This document shows, in pieces, positions 44,531 through 55,500 of a stretch of 64,000 nucleotides of DNA. Position 1 is the first letter of the stretch; every line of letters starts with the position of its first letter. The stretch is from Undaria pinnatifida. Its lineage: Eukaryota > Sar > Phaeophyceae > Laminariales > Alariaceae. The DNA is taken from contig JABAKD010000017.1 of assembly GCA_012845835.1 (NCBI GenBank), positions 2,479,001 to 2,543,000 on the forward strand, in the 5' to 3' direction. The notes under the pieces were generated by a model. That model ran no database searches, was not told where the DNA came from, and saw only the letters and a program-made list of their open reading frames with translations. The translations under genes and the position numbers were made by a program.

Positions 44531-44750
44531 AAGCGACAGCTTATTTTTTCATGTGTTTTTCTGTGAAGAGTGAATCATAACATGAGGCGCCGGCGTGAAG
44601 TCAGCTGTTGCTATTGGTGGCTTCGTATTAGCGGAGGGTTTCCCGCCGCTCCCCAGCGATAAAAGTTACACCAGATCTTGATGTAGCAACTACTGGTACC
44701 TCTCTAGGAGTGTATCCACGGTGAACTGTAGAATGCAGAAAGTGGTATCA

Positions 44751-45190
44751 AAATGTTGTTTGTATTGTTGTTGGTATTGTTCGTGTTGTTATTGGTGTTG
44801 GTATTTTTGTTGTTGCTGTTGTTGCTGTTGTTCGTGTTGTTATTGTTGTTGGTGTTGTTGGTATTGTTGGCGTTGTTATTGTTGTTGTTACTGCCGTTGT
44901 TGTTATTGCCGTTGTCGTTGTTGTTGCCGTTGGCGTTGTTGTTGCCGTTGGCGTTGTTGTTGCCGTTGGCGTTGATGTTTTTGTCGTTGTTGTCGTTGTT
45001 GCTGTCGTTGATGGTGTTGCCGGCGAGGGTCTGTGTTGTTGATGTTTTTGTTGTCGTTTGTTGTTTTGTTCTCGTTGTTATTGTCGTTGTTATTGCTTGT
45101 GTTCTTTTGGTTGACGTTGTTGGTGCTGTTGGTGCTGTTTTTGTTTTGTTGTCGTTGCTGTTCTGGCTTGTGTTTCTAGTGTCGGTGTTA
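44751..45190. repeat. GTT-rich imperfect trinucleotide array, about 440 bp
   Basis: TTGTTGTTGTTG-type sequence with TTGGCGTTGTTGTTGCCG sub-units repeated at 44928, 44946 and 44964. It opens long Leu/Val-, Cys/Trp- or Asn/Thr-rich frames (198 codons on the minus strand), which are not genes. Confidence 0.9.
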
Positions 45191-46085
45191 GTGGTGACAC
45201 TGGTAGGGTGAACGGGAAAAGTCCGGCAAAGGTATCCGAGTGCTGTTGTTGGAAGTGCCGGCAGTGGTGGTGGTAGTAGCAGTGGTGTTATGTTTTGCAT
45301 GTGTTCAATATATCATACACACCAACATGATTATTATACCTGGTATGTGTTACGCCTATGGCGCCTGGCAAACACTATATTAATAGCCTCGACCCGGATT
45401 GCCAAGCATATAAACATAAGTAGCAGGTATTCTACCAATACCAACTTGTTACGTCAGCCTTCAACCTCTGCTAGGGCCGCTGCCTTGTAGGCGGTCGGCC
45501 AAAGGGGTCAATTATCAACTTCAACTTAGCCAGCTGGAAAGCCAACCCGGTATAATACCTGGTGCATAACGGTCTTCCCCGGGCGAAATCGTTAATTAGG
45601 TACGTAAGGCTGCGATTCAATCGTACGATTCAATCATGATCATGTTTGCGGTCCAACAATGTGCAGCAAGCAGCATGACGACCACTCATGAACCTGCTGA
45701 CCCTGGTATCAGCGGGGGAGTTATCGACCTGTATCCTTGACGACGGTATACACACCCCACCCTGTAAAACGCGCGATCGATGCACCACACGCAGCATGCA
45801 CTGATGAGTTGTGGTAAAGAATTTTTATCCCACGGCTGCTGAAGTTTGGGTTTCATTTTTTCTTAACCATCCCCGGAAAGATGCAAGAAAACCATGGGAA
45901 ACCCCAAAAAATGCAAACGTTTTGTCGAGCTCTACCTTTTGTCCGCGACAAATTACTTCGGGCTTGTTATCGCTCTATCCCACTTGCTGCCCTTGCTCTA
46001 TTCAGTTGACAAAGCTTTGCGGTTACGTGGTACGACGTTGTATCGATAGGCTGTAGGTTGTAGATAATGGTGTTATTTTGTATAA
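45191..46085. other. No gene; one R-D/delta copy
   Basis: Delta/R-D at 45690-45840 (CTGACCCTGGTATCAGC, GTAAAACGCGCGATCGATGC, GCACTGATGAGTTGTGG). Otherwise unassigned. Confidence 0.5.
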
Positions 46086-46089
46086 ACGC

Positions 46090-46413
46090 GGTCGCCCCGG
46101 TGGTCTTGTGGTTGACCTCGAACACTACTAAATACAGCTGGAGGCAGGGGTTCGAATTCTCGATGTGGAGTTTTTTTTTCCTCAAGACACCAACTGCCGA
46201 GAGCGTTTTATAGCGTGGGTAAGCAGAAGTCGACGCGAGTCGATAAGGAAGAAAGGGCTGGATTGTTCCCGCGATTAAAACGAAGACGCGTACCGTAGCA
46301 GGTAGTGGGGAGGGGCGAGAAGAACCTGCTTGTTAGTGACCCCGGATCTGGGTTACATCTAGGGACGGATAAGAAGAAGAAATAATTTCGAAGATGATCG
46401 ATGGGATGATCAA
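46090..46413 (+). repeat. SINE-like family A, copy A3
   Basis: Head GGTCGCCCCGGTGGTCTTGT, B-box-like GGGGTTCGAATTCTCG, body GACGCGAGTCGATAAGGAAG, TGACCCCGGATCTGGGTTAC, end GATGGGATGATC. Confidence 0.75.
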
Positions 46414-46499
46414 TGTATACATCAGATGTGATATGTACCAGGTATACCCGGGTCGACATACTCACGGATCCGTACACAACGGCAGCTTGCGCTACCGGA

Positions 46500-46690
46500 G
46501 TTGTACCGGGGACCGTCGACAGGGACTGCTCGCGCTATCGCTATAGCGGGAGCCGAAGGACACGCCAGCTAGCGCTGGATTGCGAATGCAATTGAGTTAA
46601 ATCGACACGCGACGTGTATGAAAATACGAGGAAGTGTGGCGAGCTTGAGCTTTATTTTTTTCCATCCGCCGGAGGATAAAAGAAAAAACA
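46500..46690 (+). repeat. Dispersed repeat R6 copy
   Basis: GCTCGCGCTATCGCTATAGC, GGACACGCCAGCTAGCGCTG, AAATCGACACGCGACGTGTA and CTTTATTTTTTTCCATCCGC. The longest shared form continues through CCGCCGGAGGATA, as in the 54.6 kb copy. Confidence 0.75.
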
Positions 46691-47062
46691 AAAAAAAGAA
46701 GGAATACCTGATATATGTTAAAACGCGTTTTTTAATATATGTCGGTCATGCGTGTTCTGCTCGTGCGTGCTCTTTAATGCCGGGTACCAGTATAATACCT
46801 GCTCCTATTTAATACTATACACGACCAACAGCAGTAGTGATTTCAATGTTAAATGTTGTTGCGAGACGACTACATTATTATTGATTATTGTTTTTGTATA
46901 CGTCTTTTGAGCCAAACCTTATTTCTGTCCAACTCTTTTTATGGAAGCGGGGTTGAGTGTCTTCTTCTCACTGCAAAAGTGAATCCATTCTATTTCCAAG
47001 TTTAAATTTGTCCCCGTGAAGGTAGGGTGCCGCTCTAAGAAGGTCACGATTTTGCCCTCAAC

Positions 47063-47245
47063 GGTCTTCTGGACCCGCCGTGGTCACAGGTCTTCTCCCC
47101 ACCGGTACTCTTGCTTTCGTTTTCGTCTCCCTGGGTTCATCCGGGGTGTCCTACGGTCTTCTGGACCCGCCGTGGTCACAGGTCTTCTCCCCACCGGTAA
47201 TCTTGCTTTCGTTTTCGTTTCGCTGGGTTCATCCGGGGTGTCCTA
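47063..47245. repeat. Tandem 92-bp duplication of a SINE-B end
   Basis: GGTCTTCTGGACCCGCCGTG starts at 47063 and 47155; the two units differ at a few bases. GTGGTCACAGGT corresponds to the 3' end of SINE B. Confidence 0.85.
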
Positions 47246-47282
47246 AATTAGGTCAAGGTTAGCGTTAGGGTCAGGATTAGGA

Positions 47283-47366
47283 GCCTTTTACAAATGGAAA
47301 CACATTTTTGGGGACAAAATTATTTGGGTTTAGTATAGGGAGGGGTTCGGGGGCTCTAAAGGGGTT
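47283..47366 (+). mobile_element. Micro-MITE mM, copy
   Basis: GCCTTTTACAAATGGAAACA ... GGGGACAAAATTATTTGGGT ... GGCTCTAAAGGGGTTAA. Confidence 0.75.
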
Positions 47367-47604
47367 AACCCTAACCCATGCGAAAACCGGTCGAGTGCCC
47401 CCTGATGACGCCACTGTGGTGAAATGGTTGAAAACACACAATAATGTGTGTCACCGTTCGTCCGGCTTTAGGCTCAGCATTCCCGCCGCTGCTCGTCGGT
47501 GTTCATCGAATTTTGCCAGCTCGAGCTCTTTTTTCGGTGACTGAAGAAGACGCAGAAAATGTCCCAATAAAATGCATATATATATATATATATTTACACT
47601 TGTA

Positions 47605-47893
47605 CTTCCCAGCTTCTGGACAAGCCGTGGTCACAGGTGTCGCCCCTTCTTCACCCCGGTTCTTGCCTTCAATTTTTAGCGCAAAGGGTTCAGCAATCCC
47701 ACTGCTCGACGATTTTTCATCGAGGAGTGTTGCTAACTCACGCTCTCGCGCTTTCCGCAAGTCAATTTGTGCACAAGAAAAAGTCCCCACGAATGTATAC
47801 GAGTATGCACTTGGGGGGATTCAAACTCACGAAGCTGAGCTATCCCTACCAGGCTCGTGGATAACCTGATACGCCACCGGGGCGACCGGCTAC
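47605..47893 (-). repeat. SINE-like family B, copy B3
   Basis: The minus strand runs GTCGCCCCGGTGGCGTATCA (A-box-like), GTGAGTTTGAATCCCCCC (B-box-like), body ATTGACTTGCGGAAAGCGCG, CACCTGTGACCACGGCTTGT, end CCAGAAGCTGG. It is close to B2 throughout. A (TA)8 tract lies at 47575-47592 just beyond its 3' end. Confidence 0.75.
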
Positions 47894-47964
47894 ATTATTG
47901 TGTACCTGGTAGTGTGTACTGGTATCAGGTGAATGCTGCCAGGTATCATTATATAAAATGAAAA

Positions 47965-48264
47965 TACACTCCAGCTGTGAGATCGAAGATTTCGTCGAAA
48001 CTCATCTTTGCAAGCTGTGTGTGATACTCCGATCGCGCGCATTACGACATACGCGCGATCGATACACACCCCGTAACGCGCGATCGAAGTATCACACGCA
48101 GCTTGCAAAGCTGAGTTTTGATCAAAATCCTTGTTGGTCGATCTCACACACACAGCTCAAGTGTATTTTTTCTTCTTTCTTTTAATAATTCGGCGATCGG
48201 AGTACAACTGTAGTATCACACAAGAGCTTGCAAAGATGATTTTCGATCTCACAGCTGCCGTGTA
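47965..48264. repeat. Three R-D copies in mixed orientation
   Basis: 47965-48045 is inverted relative to 48065-48155 and to 48190-48264. The third copy stops at CACAGCTGCCGTGTA, where the 955-bp Tc1/mariner-like element begins. Confidence 0.75.
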
Positions 48265-49219
48265 CAGTAGGTGGCCCTGTATAGTGGCATGTAGTGGCAG
48301 GACAGAATTGTGCCACTATTCAGGGCAGTGCCACTATTCGATATAGTGGCACTATTGCCACTATTAGACAGTCTATAGTGGCAATATTGCCACTATATCG
48401 AATAAAGAGCTTCGATGTTCACGCTGTACACTGATTATACGCTGTTGTGTACAGGTAAAGCCGTGCATACTGTTCCACTACTCGTGGTTGATTTCTGTGC
48501 AGCAGTATCCGCATGAAACACATGAAATGACCGTTGATTATCCAACGGTTACCGAGCCTTCTGTGGTCAAGACCTGTTTCTTCTGCGCAGGCAGACCACA
48601 GGAACCACGTCCCAACGCATTGTATCATAGGTGGCACATCAATATTTCTTGTCCGGCGGGCAGTGTAACATGGGGTTCAACATTCAACACTACGTGTAGA
48701 ACGCATGAAAACAGCAACGTAGAGACGCGAAACAACCCGGCCCATTCCTCCACGGCCTTCGAGGCACGCTTAGTCTGATTCGAGGAGTCGGGTGTATTTT
48801 GCTTCTTGGCGATGCACGGGTTGCAGACGCGGTGGATTTCTCGGCCGCCCTCCTCTGGTTCACCACATATCCCATGAAGCCGGCCGCCGCAGCCAAGGCG
48901 ACGCTCGTGCCCGTCTTTCTCTCCCAGTGGTTTGTTTGGGAGTTTACACAGTTCTAGGTCCGCGCAGGCTGGCATGATACGTGTGGCGCCCACCGCTGAG
49001 AGTGTGTGTGGGCAGGTGTGGTACAGCAGTAGTGGGGGCCCACCACTTGGAACTGCCACTATTGGGTGTGTGTGATGCCCAAAATGCCACTATTGAGGGC
49101 CCCGTCCTCAATAGTGGTAAAGTGCCACTATATCGGGTTGAGATTTTGCCAGGAGATTTTCATGCCACTATATAGGGCACTGTACTATTCAGGTTGCCAC
49201 TATACAGGGCCACCTACTG
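48265..49219. mobile_element. Tc1/mariner-like non-autonomous element, 955 bp, TA target duplication
   Basis: Perfect 25-bp terminal inverted repeats begin CAGTAGGTGGCCCTGTATAG and end CTATACAGGGCCACCTACTG, with TA on both sides (48263-48264, 49220-49221). The start CAGT next to TA is typical of the Tc1/mariner superfamily. It sits in an R-D repeat, splitting GTG-TA-TTTT at the TA. Both sub-terminal zones carry many TGCCACTAT motifs in both orientations, as expected of transposase binding sites. No DDE/D catalytic domain is visible, so it would need a helper in trans. Confidence 0.8.
48625..49059 (-). CDS. Cys-rich open frame inside the Tc1/mariner-like element
   Basis: 144 codons. Residues about 55-85 read CGGRLHGICGEPEEGG then REIHRVCNPC. 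This gives four Cys plus His in a zinc-finger-like spacing (C-x7-C-x14-C-x2-C, counting from the GCGG Cys). It would suit a DNA-binding remnant of a transposase or a captured host fragment. The rest is low in recognisable structure and ends in a hydrophobic stretch. The start codon choice is uncertain, and I cannot assign a family. Confidence 0.3.
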   Translation of the reverse strand: MAVPSGGPPLLLYHTCPHTLSAVGATRIMPACADLELCKLPNKPLGEKDGHERRLGCGGRLHGICGEPEEGGREIHRVCNPCIAKKQNTPDSSNQTKRASKAVEEWAGLFRVSTLLFSCVLHVVLNVEPHVTLPAGQEILMCHL

Positions 49220-49239
49220 TATTTTTTTTTTCATGATGG

Positions 49240-49325
49240 GGGAACATAGATGTACCGCGCAGCTTGCAAAGTTGAGTTTCGGCCATTCAATCGGTCGTAC
49301 TCACAATTGACGTTTTTCAATTTTT
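49240..49325 (+). repeat. R-D copy right of the mariner-like element
   Basis: ACCGCGCAGCTTGCAAAGTT and GAGTTTCGGCCATTCAATC, ending CTCACAATTGACG. Confidence 0.6.
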
Positions 49326-49326
49326 A

Positions 49327-49900
49327 TCAACATAATGCGCCATACATACAGCTTACAAATTGCCGTGTGTTCTTCGCATTAAAGCGATGTTCCCGCCCAT
49401 CTACACACCAGTACAACCAGTGTCCGCGCCGGTGTCTCGTAGAGAGACGAGCTCTCTCTCTGTGGCAACAACCTACGAGACAGCAGAGATGCGCGCTGCG
49501 AATACAGCAAGGTGATCTGGCGATGCAATACCAACCGCAATGATAACGCGGCGAAAAAGAAAAACATGCACGCCAGCACACCAGACTAGCCCTAACCCTA
49601 ACCCCAACCTCTTTTGTCCGATTGATTTGAGGCTGACGTTCGTATGCGTGGTGATAGGTACGACGTGTAATATTTTTTTCAAAATATTTACGTGGTAGTA
49701 TTTTCTGGGTGGCAAGCGGTGCAGTCGGGCTTTTCTGGCGCGAGTAGTGAGACGTATGTAACAGTAAAAAGAGAAAAGAAAGAAAAGATGGCACGCGGGC
49801 AAAAAACAATATCTGCAAGCCAGCACACGAGACTATTTGCAGCAAAAAAAGAAGGAAAGGAAGAAAAGATGGAGAATAAAGACAGAAAGGAAGAAGCAAC
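49327..49900 (-). repeat. Dispersed element E, arm 1 of an inverted pair
   Basis: On the minus strand: CAGATCACCTTGCTGTATTC, GAGCTCGTCTCTCTACGAGA and TTTAATGCGAAGAACACACG. These blocks recur in plus orientation at 50640-50815 (CAAATCACCTTGCTGTATG, GAGCTCGTCTCTCTGGGAGG, TTTCATGTGAAAAACGCACA). 49620-49760 in plus orientation also matches 29760-29850. Confidence 0.65.
49589..49609 (+). repeat. Short interstitial CCCTAA tract
   Basis: GCCCTAACCCTAACCCCAACC: two to three telomere-like units, inside element E. Confidence 0.8.
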
Positions 49901-50339
49901 TGGAAAGACGCAATCGTGCCTGTTCGGGGAAGTGCTGACGCAAGGGATTACAAACCCTAGGATAAATCTGAGGTGCAGGCTCAGTAGAGCTCACCACTTG
50001 TTCGAGGAAATGGTTGACGCACACTGTGTACGAGACGAAGGAGGTTTTACACGGTACATCGGTTGTTGCGTTTCATTCGGTTCGGATTAGGCTTAGGGTA
50101 TGTTTATTTCAAAGAGTATGCCAACCATTTTCTCGAAGAAGCGGTAAGGTACCCTCGACAGCCAGGCGGACCTCAGGTTGTTGTGCTTTGGTTTGATGTA
50201 CACCACCAAGAACGGTTTAATGTGAAGAACACACACACACCAAAATACGCGTAAGAATAACCTTTTGGTGTCGCAATCCGACATTCTTGGTTGTACACCA
50301 TTAACCTACGAAGGATGTCTTCATCTGCTTTGTTGTATT

Positions 50340-50815
50340 TAGAGTAGTTGCTGGCTGGCTGTTGTGCTTCGTTGGTTGGATGGCTCCGGTCTGCTTCGTT
50401 GCTAGTTTCTGGCTGGCTGTTGTGTTTTTGTACATTTTTTATCGTGCCGTCGTGTTTCCCTCTTTGTTTCCAATCTTGTTTTCATTTTGTTTTCTGTTTC
50501 TTTTTTCTTTCTTACTGTCGTTTTTTTTTCCTTTATTTTCTTCCTTTTTTTCTCTTCCTTTTTTTTCCTTATTTTTGTCCCTTTCTGTTGCAAATAGCCC
50601 GGTGTGCTTTCTTGCATTTTTTTCCTGCCCGCGTGTTCAGGGCGGTTCATTGCATGGCCAAATCACCTTGCTGTATGTTCAACGTGTTTCTCTGTCTCGT
50701 AGTTTTGGAGCACAGAGCTCGTCTCTCTGGGAGGTATCGGCACCAACACTATTAATAGCTGTGCTGGATTTATTTGGGTGGAAATATCAGTTTCATGTGA
50801 AAAACGCACACACAC
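50340..50815 (+). repeat. Dispersed element E, arm 2 of an inverted pair
   Basis: A T-rich block (50440-50590), then the blocks listed for arm 1 in opposite orientation. The end is GTGAAAAACGCACACACAC, ten bases before SINE A4. Confidence 0.65.
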
Positions 50816-50825
50816 GCTAACGGAT

Positions 50826-51165
50826 GGTCGCCCCGGTGGTCTAGTGGTTACCCTGGGAAGCTGCTAGAGTTGATTCTGGGGTTCGAATCCTACGTGCGTC
50901 GGACGTTTTTTAGTTAACTTGCACAAAAATATAAATAGGAGGGAGTCAACTGCTAAGAGCGCGTAGCAGCGTGCTTATAGGCGCAATCCGATGCGAGTCG
51001 GTGAAGGAAGAAACGGCTGAGGTCTTGTCGCGATGAAAATGAAGGCGTGTGCCGTAGTGGGGCGGGGGGCGCAGAGCCTGCTTGGTGGCCCTGGATCTGA
51101 GTTACGCCCAGGGTCGGAGAAAGAGAAAAGAAAAAGAGTGAAAATAATAGATGGGATAAGCAACC
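50826..51165 (+). repeat. SINE-like family A, copy A4
   Basis: Head GGTCGCCCCGGTGGTCTAGT, then GGTTACCCTGGGAAGC and B-box-like GGGGTTCGAATCCTACG about 55 bp on. It is the most tRNA-like of the four heads, but the acceptor ends do not pair. Body AACTGCTAAGAGCGCGTAGC, GATGCGAGTCGGTGAAGGAA, GGCCCTGGATCTGAGTTACG, end GATGGGATAAGC. Confidence 0.8.
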
Positions 51166-52423
51166 AAAAAACGCAGCGGTGCATGTTACGCGTTATACAA
51201 GAACGAGACACGAACGCCCGCGTTCGCAAATCCACGGGCCGTTCGCATAAGGGCCCAGACTAACGAGGCACTTGCCAAATCGAAATTTTTATATATTTTT
51301 TTATAATTGAGTTTAATTTGCCGCTGATTGGTCAAAAAATGAATCACCGAGCAGGCATTCTTAGAATTATTACGAAAACTCGAAGTCAGCAAATATGCAA
51401 AAAACGAGTTATGTGGTCGAATTTAGTCGAAAATCGAAATTCAATTTGGGGAGTTTGTGCACCTAGGCGTGGCATGTTCCATGTAACCGAAGCCGGCCAC
51501 GCAAACTGGTGCCATGTTGTCGGCTGATTGAGAAGCGAGAAACCACCATTGCGAAAGGTAGGACTACCAGAGCAGCCGCAGCGCGGCCTCCGAAGGCCCT
51601 TAGCACAGCCTAGACCGCCTGCGACGCCTCGAAAACAATCGAGTCCGCGGCAAACCCAGTTTTTCGTCGCCCTGCACCTCGAAAGTTACACGACCAAGTT
51701 CCGCACCACGACTTCGCTCTACAGTTCGACCACTGTTTCCCCGTCGCTGCTGCCCGTGTGGGGCGGCGGGGCGGCGCCAGCCCATCCAAGAGACGCCTAG
51801 AGCCATAGCCTCCTAGCTGCTGCTGGAAAAAACAATCTGGCGCTAGCGGCAGCGCTCCGGGGAGGACGCGAGCCATCGCTCGCCTCGGTCGTTGCCCACG
51901 GGTGGTCGTTGACCCTTTTGCGTTTTTTTAATTCTAGAACGCACTGCGCCGTTCCTTGATAAGAACCAGAGTCGTTTTCTCTTTGTATTTTTCATGAAAT
52001 TGAAAAAAGACATGGAATTACGATTTTCGGTGCTCTTCGTTAATCTGGGCCCTAATTCTTGCCGTGCCCGGGAAAAAAAAAAAATGTCGTGATGGGAAAT
52101 GCTATATATGCTGGAAACCTCTATTTTACGATTTTTGCACAGAAGGAGGATCGCAGTGTTCCACCTCCAGTATAGAAAACCGTTCAAGATTTGCGGTTGC
52201 CTCTCGCGGGCGCCATTCGCACCTTCGGCCAATTTCGTGCGAGCGAGGGCCGTTTGCCCTTTTTATAGCCGTACGATGCGCTTCTGTTTGAACAAGAGAA
52301 GTTTCCCCAATTTATGCGTGGTAAAAAATCGAGGCTCGCTTTTGCGGTGTTCATTACGTGCACCGTGCACAACATGACAGCCCGCTCACTGCACTATCGG
52401 CCGCCTTGTCCTCTGCCATGCAG
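51166..52423. other. Upstream of ARM exon 2; no exon recognised
   Basis: GC-rich 51540-51900 is open in several frames on both strands without a family match. 52060-52420 leads to a pyrimidine-rich acceptor (CCTTGTCCTCTGCCATGCAG). A further upstream exon could hide here, but no ARM-like pattern is visible. Confidence 0.35.
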
Positions 52424-52585
52424 ACGACGATGGGGTCTGCGCTGGGGCTTGCCGGCGCCTGCGACGCGGTGGGGATAGTCATGGCTATGTTTCCGGACCA
52501 CAGGCTCGTCCAGGTTGAAGGCTGTAGAGCTGTCGAGGCGTTGGCTGATGGGGATGAGGAGAATGTTCATCGACTGGGTCGAGCG
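52424..52585 (+). CDS. ARM gene exon 2 (ARM repeat 1)
   Basis: Acceptor CTGCCATGCAG, donor GCG|GTGAGT, 54 codons, phase 0 at both ends. It encodes GLAGACDAVGIVMAMFPDHR, VQVEGCRAVEALADG and ENVHRLGRA. The last helix start is completed by the next exon. No ATG stands upstream in frame before the acceptor, so translation must begin in an earlier exon. Confidence 0.85.
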
Positions 52586-55500
52586 GTGAGTGTTTTATTT
52601 CGGGTTTTCTTTGCTTGGTTTGAAGTCGATTCACATTCGATTTTGACCTTGCTTGGTTCTGTTTGGCTGTTCGTTGTTTTTCGGTTGTGTTTAGGTTGGC
52701 GTGTGTGCCGGGCGAGCTGAACGGAGACGCTCGTTTTTTTCCAGCTTATTTTGTTCATGTTTTATCTATTGTTGCGCTTTTTTTTTGTTTTCCTACTTTG
52801 TACATGTTTACACCGAGGCCGCATGCCGAGCCACTATTCCTTGCCGCCAACGCAAAGAGCTGTATAGGCTAAGCTGTAAACTTTAAACTCGTATGGACTA
52901 GTCGGTGTATCTTGCCGGATTACTTGTCCGGTGGCTAGTTGTTTTTCTTCGGTTGTTACAAGAGTGTTGCCCCCTTTTCAATTTTCGACACCGCTGGGGT
53001 TTCAAGCCACCCCCATTCCGATGGGGTAGTTTGTAAAGTAGCGTCGGCGTGACTTGCCCGTGGTTACTTGAGCGGTGGCTACTTTCCCCCCCCGGAGTTT
53101 ACAAGAGCGTTTTTCTCGTTATCGTACCTGGTATCGCTCTGAAGCACGTCTGTGTTCCACCTTTTCATTTTACGCCACCCCCGGGAATCCAAGCCAACCA
53201 CATCCTGAAGGGGGTCTTGGCACACGTCAGACAGATGATCTATCCCCACCTGATGATCTAGATCTATGAGGGAATATCTATATGGTCTAGCTTTAGTTGC
53301 CCGGTGGGAGCCGCATGATCTGCATCGTCTGGCACATGTAACCGGGGTTGGGTGTGTTATCCACATGTACAGATCTTGCACGACGTATCGTGGCGGCAGC
53401 AATAGGATTTACGTTAGATGTCATATGTGATATATATGAATATATTATCTATACGATCTGTGTGATCTATACGATCTATGTCGTAATCTGTCGGAGGTGT
53501 GACTCTTTGTGCCATGAATAGATCGTAACGACAGCTGTAGGATCTATTATAGACGATTTATATTCTTATGTGATATATATGATCTAGATGATCTAGATGA
53601 TCTAGATGATCTAGATCGTAAATGATCTATATGATCTGTATATCTGGGTCGTGATCTGTCCGAGGTGTGAATATTTGTACCATGCATAGATCATACCGGT
53701 CCTCACAAAGCACCCGCTGTCTTTTTTTTTTTCGCCACCAATCTGCTTGTTTCAGGACTGCTGCCTGCTCGTCGAGAAGGCCTTGGAGAGATTCCCCAAC
53801 GACGCCAACCTGCAAACACAGGGGTGTAGAGCTGTGACGAACCTCTTCAATGGGGAAGCAAACATCAAACAGGTCAGCCCTTAATTAACCGTTGTGCTAG
53901 AAATACTGCCAAGAAAATCCTGAACATTTTTTTTCATTGAACGAAACACCAGATGGGTATACTTCGAGTGTTAGTTTCAACTTTTGTCCCTCCCCAGATA
54001 CGTGTTGTATAGTATCGGTGCGCAGTAAAATTATGGACTGAAACCGCCCTTCCTCAAGTTGTCCTGTTGACCCTTGGCTGCGCCCAGGGGAAGGCAATAC
54101 GCGTTGAAAAGGTAATACATGCGTAGAAATGCGCACCCGAAGTATTACGCAGCTTGCGAAGTTGAGTATCGACCCTTAACCCCTTCAGTGACAAAGCACC
54201 GCAGTGCAAGCTATTATGCGCGCGTCTTACAGGCACTTTGCATTGGAGTTCGACTGGAAAGTCGTCGTCAGCTGATGTAGCGGCCCGAGTTGCTTCGTGT
54301 GAAGGACGCTGCAATCGTCAGCGTCAATCGTCCTTTTTTCTCGATACTATGATCAATTCACAGAAGAGTTAAATTGATCGAACTCACAGCTGACGTATTT
54401 GAAAAATGTGCTCACAAAATTTCCGACGATATTTTTTCTCCGGGAAAACTGCAGGTAGCTCTACCGGGGTAACCCCCCCCCGTGCTGCTTGATGTTCATC
54501 ATTTGATATTCGTTGTTGTTCCTTGTAGAATATTCAGAGCTTGTCCTGTGAGTCCGTGAGTCTCTGTCGTAACCCTTCCCAGTGACACGAAAGACAGCTT
54601 ACGCTATACCTACAATGGGACCCGAAGGGTGCGCCAGCTAGCGTTGGGCTGCGAAAGCAACTGGGTTGAATCGACACACGACGCGTATGAAAATACGTGG
54701 AAGTGTGGTGAGCTAAAGCTTTATTTTTCCCCATCCGCCGGAGGATAGAAGAAAAAAAAAAAACTTCCCCTGGGTAATGTCTGGGCCAATGTGAGAACAA
54801 CACCCCCCCCCCCCCCCCCCCCCCCTTCTCCCCTCCCTCACTCACACACCTTCCCCCCCCCACCCCGCACACACCCTTCTCACCACTATCTCGTGTCGCC
54901 TTTCCCACGCTCCTTATTCCCTGTGTTCTAACCCCCACCTCCTGCCCACCGTCCCCTGTCCCCGCCCTCTATTATCTCCTATCCCTTGGCCCATGCCCCT
55001 CACCCCTTATCCCCAGTCCCTTACCCTGTTCTCTTTTTGGTCTTCACCTTTGGGCCGTAAGCGCCACTTTCCAAACTATCTTCTCGTTTTGTTCTCCATC
55101 ACATGTGATATTCACAGACACTGTGGTGCGACCTCTGCAGCTCTTATAATAAGAGACAGAACCTCGATACTCACCGTTGTAAAAGGTTGTGAGCCTCGCC
55201 CTTTTCCCATGTCCTTCACCCCATATCCTCGGTTTCCATCCCCTGTCCCCTGTGCCCTTATCCCCTCCCCCATCGCCTTCTCGTTTTTTTTCCGAGCAGC
55301 TGGGGCAAGGTCGTGCCTGCGAGCTGGTGACGGAAGCTTTAAGGAATTTTCCTCAGGACAACGACGCACAGATAGAGGCTTGCGGCGCCGTTGCTAACCT
55401 GGCCAACAATAGCAAAGAGAACCGGACAAGGCTGGGGAAGTGAGTTTTTGCGGGACATCTCGTTTGTGTTGTTTTACCGGATTTACCAGGTTTACCTAGA

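Noticed and set aside
44704-45300. Open frame of 198 codons rich in Asn/Thr (minus) and Leu/Val frame (plus)
   Set aside because: It is explained by the GTT trinucleotide array; no start context, splice sites or domain.
50826-50905. A functional tRNA gene (also 15862-15990, 33612, 35755, 46090, 47893)
   Set aside because: A-box- and B-box-like sequences are present, but acceptor stems do not pair, anticodon arms are not recognisable, and the same heads are followed by a shared body, which marks them as SINE-like repeats.
51528-51876. A GC-rich gene on either strand upstream of ARM exon 2
   Set aside because: All six frames are partly open, there is no family resemblance, and no splice pair would join it in phase to exon 2 with confidence.
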